Shown piece after piece: positions 58,633 through 64,000 of a stretch of DNA of 64,000 bases. A model generated the notes under the pieces. It was not told where the DNA came from. It searched no databases and saw nothing but the letters and a program-made list of their open reading frames with translations. Source of the stretch: Elmis aenea (Eukaryota > Arthropoda > Insecta > Coleoptera > Elmidae). The stretch lies in assembly GCA_947652605.1 (NCBI GenBank), contig OX393577.1, positions 29,329,466-29,393,465 of the forward strand. Direction: 5' to 3'. The position numbers and the translations under genes were made by a program. Numbering within the stretch: position 1 is the stretch's first letter; every line of letters begins with the position of its first letter.

Positions 58633-59199
58633 GGTATAGATTTTTGAATTGCAATCGAAATTGTGTTAGAGTTATGACAGTACACTTATCTGAGGTTAAA
58701 ACACATTGTGTCATAACACCAAATATAAATAAACAAACTTTTAAGCTAACATTATGATATGTTAATAGACATCAAACGCGATTTTTTTTTTATCAGGCTT
58801 ATACAATCACACGCCAAGATTTGTCTTCCGATTTCTAAACTTAACTTTATTGTTTTCGCATGGTTAACGCCGAAAAACTGTTAATATTGTTTGCACTTGT
58901 TTTAAATTTAGTAACTAATTGCAATTATGTACTAAATTATATATATAAGTTTATGACTTTTTTACGAATTTGACTGAAATTTTTTTTCACTTAAAAAAAT
59001 ACAATAAAAAATATTTTGTCCGTACATATATTATCATCCTAGTTTTAAAAATACAGGAAATTATATTTTCACATATTAGTATAAATTTTACTTATGGCAA
59101 CGTATTGCGTCACAAAATATGTTTTTGTTTTAGACATTTTTTTGAGTACTTTACTAAAACTGCTACAGTGCGTGTAAATCAAAGTGGAAACCATCAAGG

Positions 59200-59345
59200 G
59201 TGACAAGCGAATAAAGCCTATGAATGTTTAAAATGGCATTAATAGGGCGAGAGGTCACCCCAGAGTGCCGGACTATTCCGGGTGCTCCGGGAATTTGGTG
59301 GTAGTCCGGTTGATGCTCGGATCTGCTATCAAATGCATATGTATT
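59200..59345. other. GC-rich structured segment
   Basis: Stands out by base composition. It contains a hairpin in which CCGGACT pairs with AGTCCGG and, inside, ATTCC pairs with GGAAT (59268-59310), next to GAGGTCACCCCAGAGTGCC. It might be a fragment of a retrotransposon or SINE, since a LINE follows 500 bp later, but I do not recognise it. Confidence 0.3.
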
Positions 59346-59835
59346 ACATATAACTACATAATGCACTGGCCATTAGACTCCATTTGCTGGTATATTCGTC
59401 GCTTTAAAAAAAAATAATGCAACTGATTTATTATTACAATAATAATTGCAAACAAAAATAAGAAATAAAAAATGAATTTAATGAAAACAAGTAGCTTCTT
59501 AGACTTTTTGTTTTTTTTTGACGTTAGTATATGTTCTGTGGTTAGTATAATTGGGTGTGTTATTATTTGGATATTGACTAGAAAATAGTTGCAAAATCAC
59601 TTTTCTTAATCATAATAGTTTGAACAACTGAAACAGTGTAACTACTAAATACTACTTATTATCTTCAACAATATTACTTATAGCTTTATTAGTAAATTAC
59701 TTATACAATTATACCGAAATAAAATCACAAACCATCTTGAGATATGTTGTTTTTTTAAATTTCCTATTACTTCAGATTTTGTAACTCTTACTTTCTCTTT
59801 AACTCTACAATACTATTTTGTAACTTCTTATTCAG
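59346..59835. other. AT-rich intergenic DNA, no gene seen
   Basis: No supported feature. Confidence 0.5.
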
Positions 59836-60655
59836 CTAATGCCAGTGTACCTGTCGGAATGTGCCTTTGCTGATGATATGATGATTTGTGCACCAATGGA
59901 AAAGGCCCTACAAGAAAACTTATTGGTGTGGGAAGAAGAATTAAAGAAAAGGAAATTAAAGATTAACACGAATAAAACAAAGGTTATGATGATAGGTAAA
60001 GAACAAAAGCAACTTAACATAGAACTGAACCAGAAACAAATAGAAGAGGTGGAAGAATATAAATATTTGGGAATTTGGATAGAGAGAGAAGGTAACATAG
60101 AAAATTAGGTAAAAGAAAGAATAAGCAGTGCAGCTAAATTATATCACAGTATGATTAGATCGATAATAAGAAAAAGAGAAATAGGCAGAAAAACAAAAAT
60201 GACTATTTACAAGACAGTATTCATACCAACCCTGGTGTATGGAAGTGAGAGTTGGGTAATAAATCAGTCACAGAGAAGCAGATTACAAGCTATGCAGATG
60301 AAATACTTAAGAGCAGTAAAGGGAGTCACACGTAGAGACAGAATAAGAAATGAACAGATCAGAGAAGAACTGGAGGTGGAGTCGGTACATAGTGTGATCG
60401 AGAGAAACCAGCTGAAATGGTTTGGACACCTCAACAGAATGGGGGAAGGAAGACAAGTGAAACGGATAGGGGAGGCAAGGGTTAGAAATAAACGAGGAAA
60501 GGGGAGACCGAGGAAGACATGGAACGATGAAGTGGTATTGATTTTAAAGAAACGAAATAAGAACTGGGCAGAATCAACAAGAATGGCGAAGAACAAAAAG
60601 GAATGGACGAAATTCGTACACATAAGGGAAACATGAGATGTAACCAGTAATTACA
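59836..60655 (+). pseudogene. 5'-truncated LINE: reverse transcriptase C-terminal part
   Basis: Plus-strand coding relic of a non-LTR retrotransposon, 59839-60636, in one frame with a single TAG stop at 60106-60108. It begins in the reverse transcriptase at the catalytic box AFADDMMI, continues with NTNKTKVMMIG and YKYLGIWI, then IYKTVFIPTLVYGSESWVI and AMQMKYLRAVKGVTRRDRIR. The tail is LKWFGHLNRMGEGRQVKR and KGRPRKTWNDEV. This GRPR.TW tail is common in insect endonuclease/reverse-transcriptase LINEs. The clade cannot be fixed without a tree. The endonuclease and most of the reverse transcriptase are missing, as expected from 5' truncation on insertion. Few disruptions suggest a fairly young copy. 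Base use is less AT-rich than the flanks. Confidence 0.9.
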
Positions 60656-60674
60656 AATACCTTACACCTTAGGG

Positions 60675-60950
60675 CAGTGGTTTCCAACCTTTTTGTAGCT
60701 CCGCCCCCCCTTTTTCATAATTTTTTTTTGTACCCCCCTCACTTTTCGTAACAATCTAATTTCATAAATACTGTGCTGATAAATAAGAATTATTTAATGG
60801 ACTACAAAACAATCCACCATATTCTGTATAAAGAAAGTTCTTTTTGTTTGTTTGTATTCAAAAATGATATTTTGGTAACAGCTGCGCGCCCCCCTTGCAA
60901 TAGTCTCGCGCCCCCCTGGGGGGGCGCGCCCCACAGGTTGGAAACCACTG
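60675..60950. mobile_element. non-autonomous hAT element, 276 bp
   Basis: Perfect 8-bp duplication CCTTAGGG (60667-60674 and 60951-60958). Ends are CAGTGGTTTCCAACCT and AGGTTGGAAACCACTG. Subterminal C-runs (CCGCCCCCCC, GCGCGCCCCCC). CAGTGGTTTCCAACC is a classic hAT end. No coding. It sits directly behind the LINE. Confidence 0.93.
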
Positions 60951-60976
60951 CCTTAGGGTAACAAGGTTAACAGAAC

Positions 60977-61615
60977 GGGCGCACTCGAATTGCGGCGATT
61001 TTAATGACTTGTACTTAAGTACCACTCGAACTACGGCAAGTAATTAAGCATGAGAGTTAAGCCGATACACGAACTGCGGACATTGCTTAATTATACCTTT
61101 CCTGGAATTTCATATTCAGGTAAGCGGTCAGAAATGGTTGGAGTATTCCTAAATATTCACTACTTAAATTAAATGAAATTAAAAAATATAAATAGAATAT
61201 TTTATTTGTCAATAATATGTACATACATATTAATTAATTAATAGAAGTATAAAATTTCTACAGTCTGAAAATATAAGAACAACATTTAACAAAATCTACT
61301 CGATAAATCAAATTGTCTTTGTATTGTTCAATTTTTTTTTCCAAATAAATATGGCGATTCCGAATATTTCTTCGTGGAGTTTGATTGACGCAATGAACAC
61401 TGTTAATCTTAATATATGAATCTGTCTGAATGTTTATTAAGTATGCATAAAAACGTGAATATTGGGATGTGGATTAATTCTTGGAACATTAAATTAGGGT
61501 TTACCCATATAATCAAGGGTTAGAAAATATTTGTACGCAGTTCGAGGGTAGGATTAACGCATGGTCTAAAAGTTGGTAATGATGGGACTAGAATCGCCGC
61601 AGTTCCTGTGCACCG
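60977..61615. mobile_element. DNA transposon, 639 bp, unassigned, 8-bp duplication
   Basis: AACAGAAC is duplicated on both sides (60969-60976 and 61616-61623). Ends are GGGCGCACTCGAATTGCGGC and GCCGCAGTTCCTGTGCACCG. Motifs of the form CTCGAAYTGCGG / CGAACTGCGG recur near the left end (60983, 61023, 61068) and inverted near the right end (61534, 61599). The interior is AT-rich and without coding. 8-bp duplications fit hAT, MULE or P-type elements, but the ends match none that I know. Confidence 0.7.
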
Positions 61616-61623
61616 AACAGAAC

Positions 61624-62050
61624 TTCTTATTCCTGTGTAAGTTACATACATTATCATTATCTTAGCAATGCATTATTTTCCTTTTAAGTTTTAGATAAGT
61701 TCAATAACGCCTAGTTAAGACCTAGTTTTAATAAATTCACTTATTAGTTGTAGTTTAGTTTTAGTGTAATAAAAAGTTTTAAAAAACAACTATGTTAATC
61801 GTAATAAAATTTGTACAATATTCCTATGTTTTTTTTTAATAATGCGATTAAACAATGCAAGGGTGTGTAATGAAAAATTCCATAAAAATAAAATAATAAA
61901 ATGATTATACATTCAAACTATTTGTATCACTTGAACGTTTAAAAACATAAATGTTTAATACAGTGATAGTAATGAATGAATATTTGTTTTTTTAAAATTT
62001 ATTTATCGTGATATTAAAAAATACATTTCTTGTAAATAGAATGTTAAAAA
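61624..62050. other. AT-rich intergenic DNA, no gene seen
   Basis: No supported feature. Confidence 0.5.
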
Positions 62051-62053
62051 ATG

Positions 62054-62223
62054 CTATCGGTAAGCAACCGTAAATTCATTCACTAGTCGAGTACCCCATG
62101 TCCTGATATTGTCCATATGTTGAAAAATGCAGTCTAGTCCTTCAGGTTTGCTCAGTAATGGTATAAATATGAAAATCACTGTGAGTGCAATAAGCGGCCA
62201 CAGTATTGAAAATATAAGCTGTA
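62054..62223 (-). CDS. possible exon of an ABCA-like membrane protein
   Basis: The minus strand has a good acceptor (TTTGTTTCTTTACAG, AG at about 62222-62221) followed by LIFSILWPLIALTVIFIFIP, then LLSKPEGLDCIFQHMDN and IRTWGTRLVNEFTVAYR, then a stop. The exon start and the pattern L..LWPL...hydrophobic...L....C.F resemble the first transmembrane segment of ABCA-type ABC transporters (vertebrate QLLLEVAWPLFIF... followed by Cys). No donor of good quality precedes the stop, and no neighbouring exon was found, so it may be a gene fragment or chance. It lies about 4 kb upstream of acj6. Confidence 0.3.
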
Positions 62224-62475
62224 AAGAAACAAAACATATTTTTACATCATTATTTTTTCTAGCCCAGAAAAGTTTGACTATAATGTCTAACAAAGAAAAT
62301 ATCTCTTAAAAAGTTTTTCGCGACTGTTACATTTAGCAATATGTTTTTGAGAATTTACTAGCGTTAAAACTGGTTCATTTCCTTGACGTATTGGCAATCT
62401 CGCCGTTACCATCGTCTGTAGGTTTCGAAAGATTGAAATTACACAGTATTAAATATTTTTAAACCACATTGTGAC

Positions 62476-62835
62476 TAAGGTTCCCAAATTCCCGACATTT
62501 TAGAACCTTTGGGAAACGGGAACGATATTTCTCGAGAATTCTCAAAAAATTCCGATAGTGCTATGATAGCTGATGTTGGTGTCGCCCGTGCATATCTGCC
62601 GGCGTTTTTTGAAACTACCCCTGGGATTGTTTTCGGAAGTGCTGGCAAAATAACTGTTGGAACGCGATAATCAGTAAACATTGCTAAGAGATAGGTACAT
62701 TGCAAATAATAAGTTTATTTCTCATTATGGGTACGAATGGGTTCAGTGAGCAATTTTCCCGATCCTTGGGATTTCCCGATATTTTTCAGAATTCGGGAAC
62801 GGAAAATCGTAAAAAAAATACCCGAGAACGGCCCC
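62476..62835. mobile_element. hAT-like remnant with TTCCCGA subrepeats
   Basis: The left side has AGGTTCCCAAATTCCCGACA and TTTGGGAAACGGGAACG. The right side has TTTTCCCGATCCTTGGGATT, ATTCGGGAACGGAAAATCG and CCCGAGAACGG. The inverted arrangement of GGGAA/TTCCC subrepeats resembles hAT subterminal regions. No target duplication could be matched and the ends are uncertain. Confidence 0.35.
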
Positions 62836-62845
62836 ATAAACACTA

Positions 62846-63091
62846 ATTGTGACGGTAGTCATTTGCAGACGGATGTCCATTTTCATCGATCGTTCCTTTT
62901 TTTTTTGCCTTAAGTTCCGTCCTGACATGACCCTCTGCGTGCCTTAAATCAATGTAATCTGCCTCTTTTTTTGTATTTAGGAAGTACTCACTGCATTGTT
63001 TGTTTCGAAATTCTATGCTCTTCAATTCTTTGTAAGTGTTCATATCAACATAGTCGTCCTGATTGCATTTGTTTACAAGCGTTTTTAACAT
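62846..63091 (-). other. unassigned minus-strand reading frame, 82 codons
   Basis: Charged protein-like sequence: LKTLVNKCNQDDYVDMNTYK, ELKSIEFRNKQCSEYFLNTK, KEADYIDLRHAEGHVRTELK, AKKKGTIDENGHPSANDYRH. Unlike the AT-rich chance frames, it has varied, hydrophilic composition. It could be a relic from the neighbouring hAT-like element or an exon of an unknown gene. I do not recognise a family. Confidence 0.25.
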
Positions 63092-63101
63092 TCAATTATA
63101 G

Positions 63102-63261
63102 CCCATAACCCACTAGCGCCACTTGTAGCGCGCGAGAGGTCGCGTTGTGTCGCACGCGGCTAGATTTTCTATGTATTTATATTGTCGCGTGTAACAAGTC
63201 GCGCCTATAAAACAAGTCGCGCGCGACAAGTCGCGCCAAAGTCGCGCCAGTGGGTTATGGG
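63102..63261. mobile_element. MITE with CCCATAACCCACTAGCGCC ends
   Basis: 160-bp element. CCCATAACCCACTAGCGCC pairs with GCGCCAGTGGGTTATGGG. The interior is strongly enriched in GTCGCG / AGTCGCGC motifs. No clear target duplication. Unlike any other element in the window. Confidence 0.75.
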
Positions 63262-63279
63262 TTTATATCTCTTTTGCGT

Positions 63280-63400
63280 ATAAAGCCGGGTCCACATTTG
63301 CGAGCAAACGTGAGAGCCGAGCCTAGCGCAATCCATCACTTTAGCGAGCCTGCTAAATATCAACACTGGGCTGACCGGTTTTGTTGCACTCGCGAACCTG
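63280..63400. repeat. possible transposon end (GCCGGGTCCACATTTGCGAG)
   Basis: A GC-richer segment with repeated GCGAGC / GCGAACC motifs (TTTGCGAGCAAACGTGAG, TAGCGAGCCTGC, CACTCGCGAACCTGTGG). It may be a short element cut on the right by the half palindrome at 63407. Similar in style to 8238-8340. Confidence 0.3.
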
Positions 63401-63406
63401 TGGTCG

Positions 63407-64000
63407 TATTAAACTGTCAAAAATGTGTAGGCAAACGACAAAATTATGTTTCTTGTTTTTCCTTTCAATTGTTTCAAATTACCGCTGTCTACCTTCATAG
63501 CCTACTTGAAAATATTACTTTGCCCTAATAATTAACAATAAAATCGCGATATCTCGGAAAAAATCAATTTTAGGTGAAAAACAGCCTTAATATTTTCGAA
63601 AGAGAATTAAATTTTCTATAAGACGGTGTAAAAAAATATAGGGTGTTGTATTTTAAAGTTTAAAGTTTCACAAGTTTGACCAAGCGTAAAAAACGCCCTG
63701 TACAATATTTTAAAAATGTAGGTGGTGCAAAGTGTTACATAATCTATTGTCAATCTTATCTCCAAGCGAATTTCTTCAGACTTGTCAAAGTTTTCAAATG
63801 TTGAAATTTTTTGAAATTACTGTATTTTCATGAAAATGCAATTTTCACGAGAACGGTTGACTTTAGACCCATATAATCTTATACATTTTTTGAATTAAAT
63901 TTAAAGAGGAATCCAAAAATGTAAAAATATACAGGTTATTCCATAAGAAAAAGTATAACTTTGATATGGCACTCTTTTTTGGAGCACCCTGTATATTTGA
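63407..64000. mobile_element. half copy of the 37918-39741 foldback
   Basis: Matches 39022-39628 of the other copy in order and orientation (TGTCAAAAATGTGTAGGCAA, ATTACCGCTGTCTACCTTC, AATCGCGATATCTCGGAAA, AAACGCCCTGTA, GGAGCACCCTGTATATTTGA). There is no mirror arm to its left. It runs off the window, so the outer end is unseen. Confidence 0.88.

Noticed and set aside
60264..60623. 119-codon minus-strand frame
   Set aside because: Antisense shadow of the LINE reverse transcriptase tail.
1..64000. tRNA, rRNA or CRISPR-like arrays
   Set aside because: No tRNA A/B box pair with a foldable cloverleaf, no rRNA stretch, and no regular repeat-spacer array. The short subterminal repeats of hAT elements and of 45388-46130 are not CRISPR-like.

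Overview
The window is AT-rich nuclear DNA from an animal and almost certainly from an insect. It has no dense gene packing, operons or bacterial signals. It has long introns and many DNA transposons of insect type (mariner, hAT, pogo-like, and foldback elements ending in TATACAGGGTG). The one gene I can name is the insect POU class IV transcription factor gene acj6 (Brn-3 type). The order of insect cannot be fixed from this alone.

Gene content. acj6 lies on the minus strand and covers most of the window. Three coding exons are visible, all starting and ending in phase 0. A first coding exon of 50 codons (58025-57876) carries the start Met and the N-terminal POU-IV box. A 57-nt exon (21678-21622) encodes SRILEDASIMCNSWSPKYN. 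A 171-nt exon (11039-10869) carries the RAEALAAVDI segment. The POU-specific domain and homeodomain must lie beyond position 1. The visible introns are about 36.2 kb and 10.6 kb, and the third runs off the left edge. A CCAAT/TATA-bearing GC-richer segment near 58430-58630 is a candidate promoter. Upstream of acj6 (right of 58.6 kb) lie a 5'-truncated LINE, two short DNA transposons with 8-bp target duplications, a possible exon of an ABCA-like membrane protein (about 62.05-62.28 kb), and more repeats.

Repeat content. About a quarter of the window consists of long, nearly perfect palindromes (0.16-2.9 kb), most ending in TATACAGGGTG/CACCCTGTATA or TATACCGGGTG. Several are nested in one another (11767-14662 holds 12846-14396). 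Several have arms that are themselves mosaics of smaller end-bounded modules. One carries in both arms the decayed C-terminus of a DDE transposase (ENDGGHFEHLL). hAT-type elements with clear or near-clear 8-bp target duplications occur at 15085, 25838, 39777, 40635 and 60675, and an unassigned one with 8-bp duplications at 60977. A broken mariner gene sits at 56.66-57.47 kb.

Layout. 1-10.8 kb: last visible acj6 intron with four big palindromes. 10.87-11.04 kb: acj6 exon. 11.7-17.3 kb: three palindromes, one carrying a hAT insertion. 17.3-21.6 kb: repeat-poor intron with a GC-richer ETS-site cluster. 21.6 kb: 57-nt acj6 exon. 22-57.9 kb: giant first intron full of foldbacks, hAT and mariner relics, separated by AT-rich stretches. 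57.9-58.6 kb: acj6 start and putative promoter. 58.6-64 kb: transposons, a possible gene fragment and a half palindrome cut by the window end.

Most open reading frames in the window are chance products of the palindrome arms. They appear as mirror pairs on opposite strands and are not listed as genes.
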